A stretch of DNA of 64,000 nucleotides from Arcicella sp034519515 (GCA_034519515.1 JAXHOK010000043.1:62001-126000), one strand, 5' to 3'; shown: positions 33,893 to 47,644, counted from the first letter of the stretch. Translations and numbers: made by a program. The notes: generated by a model not told the origin, from the sequence alone.

Positions 33893-35512
33893 AAATGGTA
33901 TGGCAAAAGAAAAGTCCGAGTTGTTCCTTTTTCTTTTATCTTTTTTATTTCCTCTTTTTCAGCATGATTATCCGCGCATTATTGAATATTTTTAAGCCAT
34001 TGCTTATAAACTTGAAGGCAATCAAAACCAACTAAATACCTTGGATAATCGCAGGTCAAAAGTTGTTTTTTGCCAAAATTTTTTTTTTTTGGCGTTGCTT
34101 AAGATGTTGTGAATTAAAAAAAAAAAAATCATAAAAATATCGTATTTAATTTTACATTGGGCGAAATTTTGGGTTATGTAAGGTTTTATCAATTTTGAAA
34201 CGGTAATCAACTTTTTTTGCCTCTCCACTTGTCCCCCAAACAACCTTCATGGGGGATAATTCTTCAAAACTATTATCCTTCGTTTGGGTAGTCCGAGACA
34301 ATATCTTGGAGATTTTCTTGATGGTAAAAAGTGCTATTTTTATTTTTAATTTTTTTTTTGGCACTTTCTCGGGGGGTCTGGCGGTCACCATTTTGAGCAA
34401 ATTCCTCTTTTTAAGCGTACTCATGCGGCGTTGAACCTAAATCATCATGCAAATCTCGGGCGATGCGAGTTCTTACCTCCTCATTTTCTTTCAACTGTTT
34501 CAATGTCTCGCTCGGCATTATTTCCGTCAATGAACCGACCGAAGGTTGTAGTAAAATGACACTCGCCTCGCCAAGAAGCAGGTCAGATGAAATATCGCCG
34601 AACGGTGGTCGCCCTGGCAACTAATCAAAAACAACCGTCAAAAGACAAGGCTCCCCGCCATCGTCATCAGCGGGCGGTGAATATTTTTCTTCAAAATTCT
34701 AGCTGCCATCAAAAAAATTGTTGAGCAAAAATTTACCGAAACTTTGACATGAATTGATTATTGGAAGATGTGGGTTTGGGCAAATTATCACAAAACCACA
34801 AAGCCTCAAATAAACATAAATCCATTTGGTTTGGGATAGAAAAGAACGTTATTCAAGCCTGGAAACAGGCAATATAATTGGAAATTCCACTTCACCATAA
34901 ATTGTGTGCGCCATAGCAAAGTAGCAAATTAGATAATCAAAAACTGGCAAGAACGTAATGAAAACAAGCAATGTCTCGAAAAATGGAAATTAAGTTATAG
35001 ACAAACATCATAAAAAGCATCCCAAAATAAAGAGCCATTTACATTTCTCTGCAGTACAGTCATATGATCACCGATGATTAGTAATGAAAAACAAATAAGT
35101 GCTTGGCTTTTGAAGAAATGCTCAAATACATCGTTTGAGTTTGATCCAAAACCAAACACTGAAAAATTTCACGAATACTAAATGGTTGATGGTCGCCTGA
35201 AATGCGTTTTTGTCGGCTTTATTTCAAACAATTCAATTTCAATTCCAGTGCCAAAATTACAAAATTTTTTTTTATCCGACTCATTTCTAACGTATCCGAT
35301 ACCACATCTTAAGTCAATTGATATTTTCAGGGTAATGCGATACCTGTTGCTTTCAAAGGGAGTCAGCTGGTGTAGGGTCGTCAAAGATGTCAATAGCAGT
35401 ATTTTCTAAGTCATATTTTACTGATTTTGGGATAAGTGGTACAGCATTTGGGATTGCACTTTCAGAGAAGAAAATGCAATTATGAGAATGTAAAATATCG
35501 GACAAATATTTT
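33893..35512 (-). pseudogene. Mirror copy of histidine kinase gene
   Basis: Degraded reverse complement of 27695-29527, about 210 bases shorter. NEEVRTRIARDLHDDLGST and YRFKIDKTLHNP can still be read in fragments. Confidence 0.8.
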
Positions 35513-35782
35513 GAAGGCATTAGGGCATTCGTTAAAGATAAGAAATTGTTAATAATTAACAGAGAATAAATAAGTTTGATTTGTAAGTATTTAAAAATCA
35601 GATCGAAATGGTCATGAACGGTAATTAGATAACTCCCGCGCATTCCGTCACAAAATATGATTTTACAGGTATAACGAACTTTCAATCGATGAACAATTTG
35701 GTAAAGACAACATATTGATAATAAACCTTATTTTAAAACCTATCTAGCTAACACTTTGATGACCAAAACAAAATTTCAAAAA

Positions 35783-36103
35783 ATGAAAACAAATTGACAC
35801 TTTATTATTCCCCTTCTCGCACTGCTAATTTCTTGCGAAAAAATATGGCGGGTAAAAACAATTAAAAAAACACCAGTAGATAAATCCAGAAGATAGCGTG
35901 CGAAAGGCGACTGAATATCAACGAAAAATGCAGTGAATATGATTGATTTTTGAAATGCTACAATGAATAAAGAATTTTATGATTCGGTTTCGGTAGGAAT
36001 TGAGATGAGTGATTAATTTAGAGACAGGTTCTTTTATTCAAGAAATTAATTTCATGCAGTCCCTGAAAATGACCGTGAAAGAGGTAAAGAAATTAAGATA
36101 AAT
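35783..36103 (+). pseudogene. Mirror copy of small coiled-coil lipoprotein gene
   Basis: Degraded reverse complement of 26866-27246. The signal region and the end (GTAAAGAAATTAAGATAAAT) are recognisable; the coiled-coil part is largely deleted. Confidence 0.7.
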
Positions 36104-36286
36104 TAACCAAGTTATCTACTTTATGTCGCGCAACCGCTAACAGAAGTGTGAAAATTTTCATGTCAGGGTTTAGAATCGTAAGCCTGACAGCGGCTTTTCG
36201 ACTTATCAGCAGTTATTTTATATTTACGACAAGATAGTAGATAATTCCGCAATTTAATACCAATATAATCGACCAACAAATCAACC

Positions 36287-38416
36287 ATGAAAAAAATGAA
36301 CTACGCGCGCGCCTACTTGTCTTTTGCTCAATTTTTGTCGGGGCGAACAGACAAAGAAAAAATCTTAAGGTTACAGGATATGACCAAAATCAAAACTATA
36401 AAAGAATACCCAGGTAGCTAAGTTTACCCCGTTCCTCCAAACCAACGAGACCAAATGATAATGACAAATTAGATTTTGACTACCGAAAGTCGACATCTTT
36501 TATCAATTTTCAGAGTATTAAACAATTAACTCGTGGTTCAGAAAAGTGCTAATGGGGTTTCTTGGAGTGCCGATTCCAAACAAATTGCTTATGCCCGAAT
36601 TGCTTGTAAAAGGCCAATTTTCATAATCCCGATAATTTTGGCGAAGAATTCGATAGCCTTGTTGGAAATAGGGCGAATAATCGCAATTCTCACCCGATGG
36701 CTCAAAGATTTTTGTTTTCGGTATATGTCTCTTTTTCAGGAATTTTGAAAAACGCTCTTTTGAATCCTCCGAAAAGGCTGCCCTCGTGGTCAATGGAAAA
36801 AGCGGGTTTTTTAAGAACAATGACTTTTTGGAACCTGACAAGAAAATTAGGGGAACCCAGATGGGAATTTGGAGGAAGTGAGAGCGTATTTGGATAGAGA
36901 TGTGGCAGACAAAAAGCCGAAGTTTTGCCCGTTTAAACTTTCAAGGAGAAGCCGTTTTCGAGCCCGAAATACGGATTTTCAATTTTACTCTTTGTGATGG
37001 ATGCAAAGAGGGGCTTTCGCCTGTGCAGATTAATAAAAAATATTGGTCCTTGAACGGAACAATTTCGTGGTCGGGGGGATAGTAAAAAAATCTATGCCCT
37101 TGTGGTTTGGGACCCTTCTTTACAACACCCTGACCGTGAGCTTTAGAATAACGTGATCATTAGGATGAGCTACAGACGGCTCGGACCTCCGCGAATTTGT
37201 GGGCGAAAAAGGGTTTTCTTATAATGGTATTACGCTTCTCGCCTGATGGAAAATGATGGTTTTTGCGATGTCTAAAACCAATCTAATGAGTTATGTACAA
37301 ACCATGCTCGCCTGTCCCGTGGATGTAATATTTACGCCCAGTATTTCGACCTGCCGTGAGCAATTGCGAATTGTCAGACGATTCAACATTTGTTTGCCTT
37401 GCTGCCAATTCTAACGGAGGGGCTCCTGTCTATCGTTTTGACATTCAGACAAAAAAATAGGCGTCTATCAGATTTTGAATCGGGCGTTTTCAGTTATATG
37501 TGAAGCTCAAAACCGCATTGTTTACGCCAAAACCGAAGTCGAAAATCGCTTCTGAATTATACTCGGCGATTTGATGATGAAAATTCCCAAAAATTGTCTT
37601 CACACAATGATAACTTTCTGAAAAACAGCTTTATCGTTTGCTGAAAAAGAACCCACATAAATCAAAGGCTGGTGTTGAATATTGGATATATGAAGCCTCC
37701 CGCTTTGAAGCGGGTAAAAATATCGCTTTTATTTGAATATGGGCGGTGGACCGGCTGCGTTGTGGGGATTTTGTGGTGATTCTTCGGTGTGGCATGAATT
37801 TCAATATATGAGTTCGCAGGGCTACGGCATTGTGTATGGGAATCCCAGAGTTTAGGGAGGTTATGAGCAAGGGTTTTCGGTTTGCCGATTATCAAGATTA
37901 AGAATTGAACTACCGAAGATGTTTTAGCCGCTGCCAAGATGCTGCCAAAGAGGCTTGGGTGGTTTTTACCCGATGGGTGATCACGGGTGGATCTTAGCTG
38001 GATATTTGACGGCTTGGATTGTGGGACATGGCCACCGTTTCAAAGCAGCTTTCTTAAATAAATAGGGGTCTATGATTTGACCACTATAATTGGTGAAGGA
38101 GACGCTTGGCGGCTCACCCTAACTATTTCTGGCTTCCCATGGGACGACAAAGCCAAAGTATTTTTAGACCGTGAATCACCTTGTAATTGATATTGGATAA
38201 AATCAGGGCAAGATTACTGATAAAACACGGAGATAGTGACCTGCGAGTGGGACGGATTCAATCGGAAATGATGTATAAATCTTGAAAATTTTTAGTAAAA
38301 AGTGGTATAGTCCGTATGCCAGGAGCAACGCATGTTTTTTCCAGAACGGGGAATGTCCGCCAGCGGATTGATAGAATGTTGCGGATTTATGAGTTTTTTG
38401 AGCGGTATATTCGTTG
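36287..38416 (+). pseudogene. Mirror copy of S9 peptidase gene
   Basis: Reverse complement of 24550-26685 with frameshifts every 50-150 bases. Fragments such as SANGVSWSADSKQIAYARIA and the final RQRIDRMLRIYEFFERYI are readable by switching frames. Confidence 0.85.
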
Positions 38417-38428
38417 ATTTCTTTACGC

Positions 38429-38515
38429 TACTTCCCGAAAGTTCTTTTTACTTTCGGGAAGTTCTCTCCATACAACTTCCCGAAAGTAAAAATACCCGAA
38501 TGGATGATGTTTGGG
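38429..38515. repeat. Mirror copy of the paired CCCGAAAG hairpins
   Basis: Copies of the stems at 24446-24538. The first is exact (ACTTCCCGAAAGT with ACTTTCGGGAAGTT); the second is altered. Confidence 0.75.
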
Positions 38516-38561
38516 AAGTTCACTTTAAATCACTTCCAACGATTAAGATTATATTCACCCC

Positions 38562-39337
38562 GTGATTTTTTACTGAGAGAGTCCCGCATATCTTGGATTT
38601 CATCAAAATTTTCCGCTAAAAATATTATCAGAGAATTTTTAGTTTATGCAAAAAGACCCACTTATATCCTCGAAGAATCCGTAATTACACAAAAAGAAAA
38701 GATTTTTTACATAAAGCAATTATTGAAATTTGAAGCCTGTGTTGCTTTTATTTTATTTCCATTGATATTTTTGACCAAAGAACTGACTAATGCGGAGTAT
38801 AGCGGATTTAAAGAAGACAATTGGAAAGCCTATTTCATTGTAGTACTGGTTGCTCCGATTTTGGAAGAAATAATATTGAGCCCTAAGATATAGCGGAATT
38901 GCGATTGCTATCGGTGTTTATTTAGGCTCGTGGTGGATTGCTGAAAGTTCAATTATTCAATCAAAATATATCCCTACTGCCGTAGGATTAAGTTTTTTGC
39001 TTGTTCCAATAATTTATATCGGTCTAAAATACTGTGATTCACCTTTAAAAAACTTTTGGACTAACAATTTTCACGTTGTTTTTCATGTGATTGCTATTTC
39101 ATTCGGGCTAATGCACTTATTGAATTATGATAACATTAACAACTATTTATTAGCCATTCCATTGGTTAGTGTTCAAATTGTTTCTGGTTACTTATTTGGA
39201 TTTGTTAGAATGAAATTTGGGCTTAGTTACAGCATTGGCTTGCATATAACTTGGAACTTTATTCTGTCGATTTATTTACTGACAACACTAATTATTGACC
39301 TTTTTTAATCCCAATTATGATACATTTCAACTATTAA
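38562..39337 (+). pseudogene. Mirror copy of CPBP protease gene (near identical)
   Basis: One of the most accurate parts of the right arm. The start codon has become GTG-like, a short deletion at about 38876 removes part of the EExxxR motif, and one T is lost near the end. The rest matches 23623-24405 almost base for base. Confidence 0.85.
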
Positions 39338-39347
39338 TTATTCTCTA

Positions 39348-39585
39348 CTAATTATCAACTCTTTCCTCCCTCGGTCCCCTCATTTGAATTACTAGACCAT
39401 TCAAAAAGTTACGTAAAAACTGATCTCCACATTTTTTTGAAATTAGGATGGTCTTCGGCTCTGAAAATATCAGCAGTTTCAGCTTTTGTGGCTTTGAAGC
39501 CCACCAGTACCATAATTTCAATAATCTCGTCATTGCGAAGACTAAGGGGTACTCTGAGTTTTTTAAAAATATCGTTGTTGGACAT
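39348..39585 (-). pseudogene. Mirror copy of DUF1456 gene
   Basis: Copy of 23376-23612, nearly identical except for a few indels that split the frame near 39480. Confidence 0.85.
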
Positions 39586-39684
39586 TTGTTAGTTTTGAAT
39601 TGTTCAATTTTGAATTGTTGAGTATTCGTGGTCGAACTTCCATTTGCCGTGAACCGTTCACCTTTTTACCATTCCCCGGAACCT

Positions 39685-39980
39685 TTATTGCTTCTCCCCT
39701 GGCAATAAATATTTGAATTTAGTTTTACTTGTTTTCTTATCTTTTTTGCCATCATATTTCTTTTTTTTTGCCATTCCCAAAGGCTTTGCCAAGGAAAATG
39801 CTTTCTTGGTAGTTACCCGCGAAAAAGCGGCTCTTGGGCGGTCAACTCCCCCTTCGTGCCGATTGTTCCATTGATACGCTACAAGAGTGTTCGGGGCAAC
39901 GCCTTGCCCATAAACATCACCGATAGGGGGCGGCAAGTGATGATTAATAATACAATGTAAAGAAAGTTCTCAATTTTCAT
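39685..39980 (-). pseudogene. Mirror copy of small lipoprotein gene
   Basis: Copy of 22985-23275. The C-terminal two thirds is open (NRHEGGVDRPRAAFS and KKYDGKKDKKTSKTKF); the signal peptide part is altered. Confidence 0.8.
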
Positions 39981-40261
39981 GAAAAAAAAGTTTTTTGGTG
40001 GTCAAATTTAAAGGTTTTCATTCTAACCAAAGCGATAAGATGTAATAAATATTTAGTTTTGTGTTTCCTCCTCTTCTATTTTTTACAACTATAGCAATGA
40101 ATGAAGTCCGAAATCGCCTATTAATAAATTGTAGGGTGTTTTTAGATTAGCAAATTGGATTTTGTATCTATTCACCATTCATCTTTGTGTATGAACAATA
40201 ACACAACATATTCATTACATCAAAATATTTAACAAAAAATTACCTTTAAAAATCAAACGCT

Positions 40262-40431
40262 ATGAAAAAATTATTGGATTCCTTTTTTCCTTCTTGGATT
40301 ATTGATTAATGCTTGTAAAAAAGATGAATGGTTACAGTGAAACCCAGCGAAACGCCCGTATCTTCATTATTATCAGAAACTGACTGGAAATTGACCGCAT
40401 ATTACTTTCTGGTAAGGGAGCATCCAATTAA
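40262..40431 (+). pseudogene. Mirror copy of MITE-truncated lipoprotein gene
   Basis: Copy of 22543-22710. It again ends inside the family A terminal repeat, confirming that the truncation is not an error of one arm. Confidence 0.75.
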
Positions 40432-40578
40432 TAAAGTACCCATGATCTCTCTTATTAAACTTCCCGGAAAGTAGAAATAATTTCCGGGAAGTTACCGAGA
40501 GATTTACTTCCCGAAAGTTAGAAATAACTTTCGGGAAGTTCATACCAGAAGTGGGTATGTTTAAATTTGTATGCTCCC
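40416..40578. mobile_element. Mirror copy of family A MITE copy 2
   Basis: Nearly intact copy of 22401-22558 with ends GGGAGCATCCAATTAATAAA and TTAAATTTGTATGCTCCC. Confidence 0.8.
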
Positions 40579-40742
40579 TTACATTCCCGACCTGATTTCT
40601 CTAAATACTATCACACCTGAGCTATTCAAGCATCGTTTGAATGGCTTTTGGGGATTTAAAAGAGAATACATCACAAAACATTCCACTCGCTTTTTACGTT
40701 TCAATGAAAACAATTATATTTTTCATTAAAAATATCGAAAAC

Positions 40743-41194
40743 ATTTCAAAATCAATAAAATTATAGTTATTATTATTCTTACGGCGAGTCTAAATTCGTT
40801 TTCTCAAAAAAGCGGATCCCAGTTCCGGGCGTTTGGAAAAAACGGCGAAGGCACGGGTATGATTCAGGTCTATAAAAAAGGGGAGAAATTTTACGGTAAA
40901 TTGGTTTGGTTAAAAGTACCCAATGATGCCGATGGTAAACCCCGAACCGACATCAATAACCCCGAAGCCAGTCTGCAAAGTCGGCAATTGAAAGGCTTAG
41001 AAAACCTAAGAGATTTCGTTTTTAAGGGCGGAGATAAATGGGAAGAAGGCAGAATTTATGACCCCAAAAATGGCAATGATTATTCTTGTGAAATGAAATT
41101 GATTGATGAAAACACCTTGGAAGTAAGAGGTTTTATTGGAGTTTCACTCTTCGGTAGAACAGATGTTTGGAAACGACAAATTAAGAAAAGTTAA
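40743..41194 (+). pseudogene. Mirror copy of DUF2147 gene
   Basis: Copy of 21790-22240. From 40859 on it is fully open and gives the correct C-terminus missing from the left arm (DPKNGNDYSCEMKLID to RQIKKS). The signal peptide part is altered and the start ATG is lost. Confidence 0.85.
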
Positions 41195-41328
41195 TAGTTG
41201 TTCGTATTGCGATGTTCGATGTTCGTAAATAGTTGGTAATGAACAAATTAACCTAAATTTGAGTAATAGCAAATATAGATTAGGAGTAACATGGTTTTGA
41301 ACCGTGCCACCCCTTTTACGATACCCAT

Positions 41329-41380
41329 TGTTTCTGAATTTGGATTGCGAAATGTCGCAATCCAAATTCAGAAATAAGGC
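41329..41380. terminator. Mirror copy of long hairpin terminator
   Basis: Copy of 21605-21654: TTTCTGAATTTGGATTGCG faces CGCAATCCAAATTCAGAAA. Confidence 0.7.
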
Positions 41381-41403
41381 ACGATGTTATATTAATTATT
41401 CAA

Positions 41404-42440
41404 CTACGGACTCACCAAGTTTAAACTCACATTGAAATACAATGGATTACCCAATTTATTAGTAAAAATGGGCATCTCGTCCTTCACAGGGTTCTGAGTT
41501 GAAAACGCATCAAACCGATAATTATACCGCAAACCCGCTTGGGCAGAAAGCCAAATAAAACCCGTCAATTTGGTTTCAAAGGTGATTCTGGGCTTTAACT
41601 CACCCCTTCTTATATATACGTCAGCCGCATTAGCATTCCCCACAAAGTAAGTATTTCCTTCAATTTCATAGCCCAACATCAAATATGAACTTGGGCTGAA
41701 ATTCCTCCGCAAATTTGCTTTGGCGGGAAAAGTGGATTCAATCCCCCATTTTTTATTGAAAGTTTGATTATACATTATTACGGGAAGGTGCAGCAATTGC
41801 CCCGCCCGATACGTCCGTGTTACGCCCACGCCCCACATCAAATTATCGTTCTTTTTCCAACCATAAATTGCCGTTCCGCTGTATGTGATAGCTTTTGAGG
41901 TATTTCCCGAGAGATTACTATAATTACCGTTTAAGTCAGTATTTAGTTGAAATATCAAGAAATTCTTATCATTCAGCGGCTTAAAAACCGTCAAATTTGC
42001 CCCAGTACTATTCAAATTACTCATATTTCTAAAAAGCGTTGAACGTTCGGGGTTTTCTAAACTTGCGGTAGTATTCCAAAAACTTAATCCCAAGTTTACG
42101 ATTAAATTTGATTTGGAAATGATGGGTGTATTCAATCCGATTCTGATACCGCCGAAGCTATTGACGTGTGTTTCAGCATCAGAAATCGCAGTAGTGTTTC
42201 CGTGCGTTCCCAATGAGGTTAAATGAAAAGGTAATTGATTTTTCGTAACCAATGGAAATGAGTTTTAGTCGGTGATAAATAATTGACTTTTTGGGTACAA
42301 TACGTTTTGATTTTTTTGTCGTCGGCATCACCAAAACTATCAAAATTCATGTCTTCGGTTTTGGTTTGGGTGGTATCGGTTTGAGAAAACGTCAGAAACG
42401 GAATAAATAAAAAGAGAGGAAATAAAAGTAATTTTTGCAT
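41404..42440 (-). pseudogene. Mirror copy of outer-membrane barrel gene
   Basis: Copy of 20543-21579. It is open from 42252 to 41404, including the stretch that is frameshifted in the left arm (NKKWGIESTFPAK). Its own +1 A at about 42245 separates the N-terminal 70 residues (42219-42440). Confidence 0.85.
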
Positions 42441-42587
42441 ATAATAGTTGATTGAGATTGGTTTGTGATAAATAAATCCTGTGTAACAGAAATGATTGTT
42501 TGATTAACATCTACGCACAAAGAAAGTTTGTAATTTAGTGAAAATCTAATCTATTCTCAGTTTTTGAAACAACAATTAAAAAATTTC

Positions 42588-42711
<124 letters not shown>

Positions 42712-42783
42712 ACGCCCATTGGAGAGAGTATATTGCCAAGCAAGTTAGTCTTTTTAAATTTATACATTCAAAAAGCATAAACC

Positions 42784-44084
42784 ATGAAAAAACGATTTTA
42801 TTTATCGTTAGTATTGATTTCCTTTTCGGGATTTTCACAAACAAAATCAATCAAAAATTCTCCTGCTCCCACAGACGGCACGCCCGAAAGGGTAGGAATA
42901 TCCAGCGAGCGAATTGCCCGAATGGACAATGTTTTCCAGAACGCTGTCAATAATAAAGAAGTGCCTGGGGTGGCAGCAATCGTGATTCGGAACGGAAAGA
43001 TTATTTATCACAAAGCCTTCGGAATGGCTGATAATCAGAGCAATAGAGCCTTGAAACGGGATGATATTTTCAGAATTGGCTCTATGACAAAAGCCATCAC
43101 CTCCACAGCCGTGATGATGCTTTGGGAGGAAGGTAAATTTCAATTAGACGACCCAATTTTCAAGTATATTCCAGAATTTAAAAATCCAACTTTGCTGAAA
43201 TCTTTTACTTTCAGAGATACTACTTACACTACTGAACCCGCCAAAAACGAAATCACGATTCGGCATTTGTTGAGCCACACTTCAGGCTTGGGTTATGGCG
43301 TGATTGATGGGGATGAAAAGTTCAAAGCCATGTACAAAAAAGCAGGCGTTACTGATTTATTCACCACGGAATCCATCAAAATCGGTGAGTCCGCCAAGAA
43401 ATTAGCAAAACTTCCTTTGTACCTCATAATCCAGGTGAAAAATATGTTTATTCTGAAGGATTGGACGTTTTGGGGTATTTTATTGAAGTGATTTCGGGAA
43501 TGCCTTTTGATGAATTTCTCAGAAAAAGAATGTTTGAACCCATGGGAATGTCGGACACTTATTTTTACTTACCCGACAACAAGGCAAGCCGTTTAGTTTC
43601 CATTCAAAAAAGCAGTAAAGACGGAGGATTTGAACGTTATCCAACCACTTTTTATGACCCTGAATATCCGATAAAAGGGGCAAAAACCTTTTTCGGGTGG
43701 TGCGGGGCTTTCGAGTACCGCCAAAGATTATGCTACTTTTCTCCAAATGTATATCAACGATGGAGAAATGAACGGCAAAAGATATTTGAGCAGAACCACC
43801 ATTGATGCTATTCTATCTAACCAAACTGAAACTCTTTTTGGGTGGTGAAAAAGGCGATAGTTTTTTTCGGTTTAGCATACAGCGTGTTACGAGCAAACGG
43901 AGAAGCCAAAGGGGGTATCGGTAGCGAAGGAACATTTACGTGGGGAGGGTATTTTAACACCAATTATTTTGCCGATCCCAAAGAAAAAATCATTGGCGTA
44001 ATTATGAAACAAACCCAAGCAACGAAGGGCGATAATTTGAATAATCTTTTCAGACAAGTGATTTATCAGAGTTTGGACGATTGA
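42784..44084 (+). pseudogene. Mirror copy of serine hydrolase gene
   Basis: Copy of 19026-20324, about 98% identical by eye, with frameshifts near 43420, 43700 and 43845. The SxxK motif reads GSMTK instead of ASMTK. Confidence 0.88.
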
Positions 44085-44186
44085 TTTTTTAAGAGTCGAA
44101 AGTTGAGAGTCGTAAGTCATAAGAAAATATCAATGGATTTTACTACCCGAAGGTATCTTATGACTTATGACTTACAACTTACGTAA

Positions 44187-44935
44187 CTATTTCCTCACCC
44201 CAATCAACGCCATCATTCGTCCTGTTTTCCCTTTCTCTTTTTCGATGTGAAAAATAGTCTTGATTATCTAAAACGGTTGAGAATTTTGAAATTTCAATCT
44301 GGTTTTCGGGAACGCCACATTTCATTAATTGGGCTGCGTTTGCTTTCTTTAAATCGACAAAAAACTTCACTTTTCGCCCATTTTTCACTAAGGTTTTGAA
44401 TTCATAAGCAAACGTTTCTGCCACTTTTTCATCCACCTCAAAAGAAGATTCATCTATGCACGTACCGATGTAAATCTAAACAATTTGCAGGATTTGTATT
44501 AAACTCGACTTGCATCATCTGGATTGTCTTGGCTGTGATGTCTGCCACAGTCCCTTTCCAACCCGCATGAATAGCAGCAACTGCCTGATTTTTAGCATCA
44601 TACACTAAAACGGGAACACAATCGGCAATGGTAACAGACATAAACGAGTTTTTATTACTCGAAATCAAAGCGTCATAACCTTCATAAGCCTTACAACGAG
44701 TAACTTTCAAGATTTTATCTCGATGAATTTGGTAGGAATGAGCAACTCTACTGGACTTTATGCCAAGACTTTCAAAAAATCGACTTCTATTTTCTTGTAC
44801 ATTTTCTGGCTTATCTTCGGTGAAAAGTTCAAAATTTAGTGAAGTATATGGGGCTTTATTGATTCCGCCGTGTCGGTTACTCGAAACGGCAATTAGTTCG
44901 GAAAACTGTTGGAAAATTTTTGGTACTGTGTACAT
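44187..44935 (-). pseudogene. Mirror copy of pgeF
   Basis: Copy of 18178-18924, nearly identical. Indels near 44470 (in the TCIDESS region) and near 44240 break the frame. Confidence 0.88.
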
Positions 44936-44989
44936 CTATACGTGTTGTGTTAGCGTTTTGTTAAAAGTAAAAAACTACTAAAAATGTTA

Positions 44990-45164
44990 GGGAGCATCCA
45001 ATTAATAAAGTACCCATGACTTCTATTAATTTAGTAAAAATATTTGCTTTAACTTCCCGAAAGTTATTTTTACTTTCAGGAAGTTCCGAGAGATTTCTCC
45101 CGAAAGTTATTCTTTTACTTTCGGGAAGCCGTACGAATGGGTATGTTTAAATTTGTATGCTCCC
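44990..45164. mobile_element. Mirror copy of family A MITE copy 1
   Basis: Copy of 17967-18125 with both GGGAGC/GCTCCC ends intact, but about 16 bases longer because of scattered insertions. Confidence 0.78.
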
Positions 45165-45178
45165 TTACCTTTCAATAA

Positions 45179-45994
45179 ATGATAGTTAAAATAAACACTT
45201 TATATCTCATTTTTACTATTTTATTTTCCGCTTGTGAACCGAAAAAAATGGCTCGTCAAGCAGGGATTGCTTTATCTTTTGATGACAGATTTCGTGAAAG
45301 AATGGAATCAGTTACGTCCACTCTTAAAAAAATATAACGTAAAAGCTACTTTTATTTTACTCAAACCTGATAGCCTTTCGGATAAAGAGGTGAAAATGTT
45401 ACACGAAATGGCAAAAAGAAGGGCATGAAATTGACTGTTATGGAGCCATTCACGCCCGTTCTATACCTTATATTTGGGAATATTCTTTAAATAAATACAT
45501 GGAAAATGAGATTTTTCATTGCTTGAAAACGATGAAAAAACAAGGCGATTTTCACCCACTACTTTTGCTCATCCTGGGGGTTCACAGATGTGGTATTCTG
45601 ACCGTGAGTTATTGAAATATTTTACGCTTTTTGCGAGACGTCTCCATGAAGACCAGAAATATTTGGGAATATGAATATACTCGTAAAATTGAGGACATGG
45701 ACGAAATCTAACATCAACACGACAATACCCAGAAAGTTAATGCTTTATTGATTGATGTGGGTACAAAATTGACCGTTGAAGACATCCTGCATAGATTACA
45801 AAGAACCAAGCATGAAGGTTCAGTAATGATGATTTTTGGTCATAAACCTTTTGATGAAAATATTCTCAAACCCGATGAATATGGTTTTTGATATTCATTT
45901 TTTAGAACAAATCTTAGCGGAAAGTGCTAAATTAGAGTTGAAACTTTATCGAAACGGATGAACTTTGCGGAAAACGGGTAGGAACTAAACGGTG
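45179..45994 (+). pseudogene. Mirror copy of polysaccharide deacetylase gene
   Basis: Copy of 17143-17952 with frameshifts about every 100 bases. KEWNQLRPLLKKYNVKATF is readable. Confidence 0.85.
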
Positions 45995-46080
45995 AACGGA
46001 ACCGAGTAAACCGTTTCCCGTTCACCGCTCACCACCCGTTTCCCTGACCAATTCACCATGTACCAAAATCCAAACAATTT

Positions 46081-47471
46081 ATGAAACACAAAAAACTATT
46101 CAACAAAGCACAATCACTTTATTAATCACCTCATTATCAGCGTTTTCGCAAGACAATGATTCAACCGTAATTCGTAAATTTTTCAATGAGGCTCTCGGTA
46201 AGGGGCAATCATACAATTATTTACGGGAACTTACCACCAAAATTGGACCTCGATTAAGTGGTTCGGAAGGAGCAAAAAAAGCCGTTAATTGGGGTAAAAA
46301 CTCTTAGAATCAGGCGGCTATGACAGGGTTTTCTTGCAGGATGTCATGGTGCCACATTGGGGGGGTGGGGTAAAAGAAGAAGGCTATATTTTAAATGGAA
46401 AATTGAAAACTTGCGTGCCTTTGGTGGTTTTTGGCGGTTCAGTTGCCACACCCACAAAAGGCATCACGGCGGAGGTGATTGAGGTAAAAACTTTTTCAAG
46501 AATTACGAGATTTAGGTAAAGAAAAGCAAGTCAGGGTAAAAGCGGGCTTTTCAATCGCCCGATGGATGCCATGAAGATTAATACTTTGGAGGCTTATGAC
46601 AAGCGGGTGACCAACGCAGATTGGAGCTAACGAAGCCTCAAAATTGGGGGCTATCGGAGTGATTATCAGGTCATTGAGCAGTACCGAAAACGACTTTCCG
46701 CATACGGGGTCGATGCTGTATGCCACGGGTGTACTCGTTGATTTCTGCGGCAGCGTTGAGTACAAATGCGGCAAATTTATTGAGCAAAACTGTTGAAAGA
46801 AAACCCCAACGTAAAATTTTACTTCAAACAATCATGCGAATCCCTACCCGATGCCCCTTCTCACAATGTGGTGGCGGAGATAAAAGGCCTCTGAAAAACC
46901 CGAAGAAATCATTGTCGAAAGTGTGACATTTGACTCGCGGGATTTGGCGGACAAGGGAGGTACCACGACGACGGCACTGGAATTGCCCAGTCAATGGAGG
47001 TTTTAGATTATTTAAAACCTTCAACATCAAACCAAAACGCACTTTGAGAGTAGTATTATTCATGAACGAAGAAAATGGGAGGCCCGTATGAACTAAGTAT
47101 GCGGATTTGGCAAAACAGAACAACGAAAAGCACATTTTTGCGATGGAATCCGACAATGGCGGATTCAATGGCCCCGAGGCTTTGGCGTGCAGGGTAGTTC
47201 GGCAGCAATTTTGGCAAAAATTCAAGAAAAAAGAAACTTACGCGGTTCTTATGGATTGAATGAAATTGAGCGAGGTTCGGGCGGTGTTGATATTGGTCCA
47301 TTGGCTCCACAAGGTACGGTTTTGATAGGTTTCAAGCCCGACCCGCTGGGTTTTTTTGAATATCACTACGCCTCAAATGACCGTTTCGAGACTGCTGACC
47401 AGCGTGAATTAGAAAATGGAGCAGCTTCAATGGCGGCAATGATTTATTTGTTGGATAAAAATGGGTTATAA
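46081..47471 (+). pseudogene. Mirror copy of M28 peptidase gene
   Basis: Copy of 15679-17058. The last 90 codons (from 47187) are open; earlier parts switch frame many times and the zinc motif region near 46930 is garbled. Confidence 0.85.
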
Positions 47472-47478
47472 AACTGGA

Positions 47479-47644
47479 AGAAGCCGTTTTAAAATATCTT
47501 ACGACAAATTCTGATTGTTTTGGCCCCACTATCGAAACCATATTTTTTACACAAGATATGCTGTATATTCCTTAAAAAATATGATTCCGCTACTCAAAAA
47601 ATACCATCAGACTTTATTCAGAATATATTTTAAAAACGGCTTCT
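47479..47644. mobile_element. Mirror copy of family B MITE copy 2
   Basis: Copy of 15509-15672 with both AGAAGCCGTTTTAAAATAT-type ends present and a few internal changes. Confidence 0.78.
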
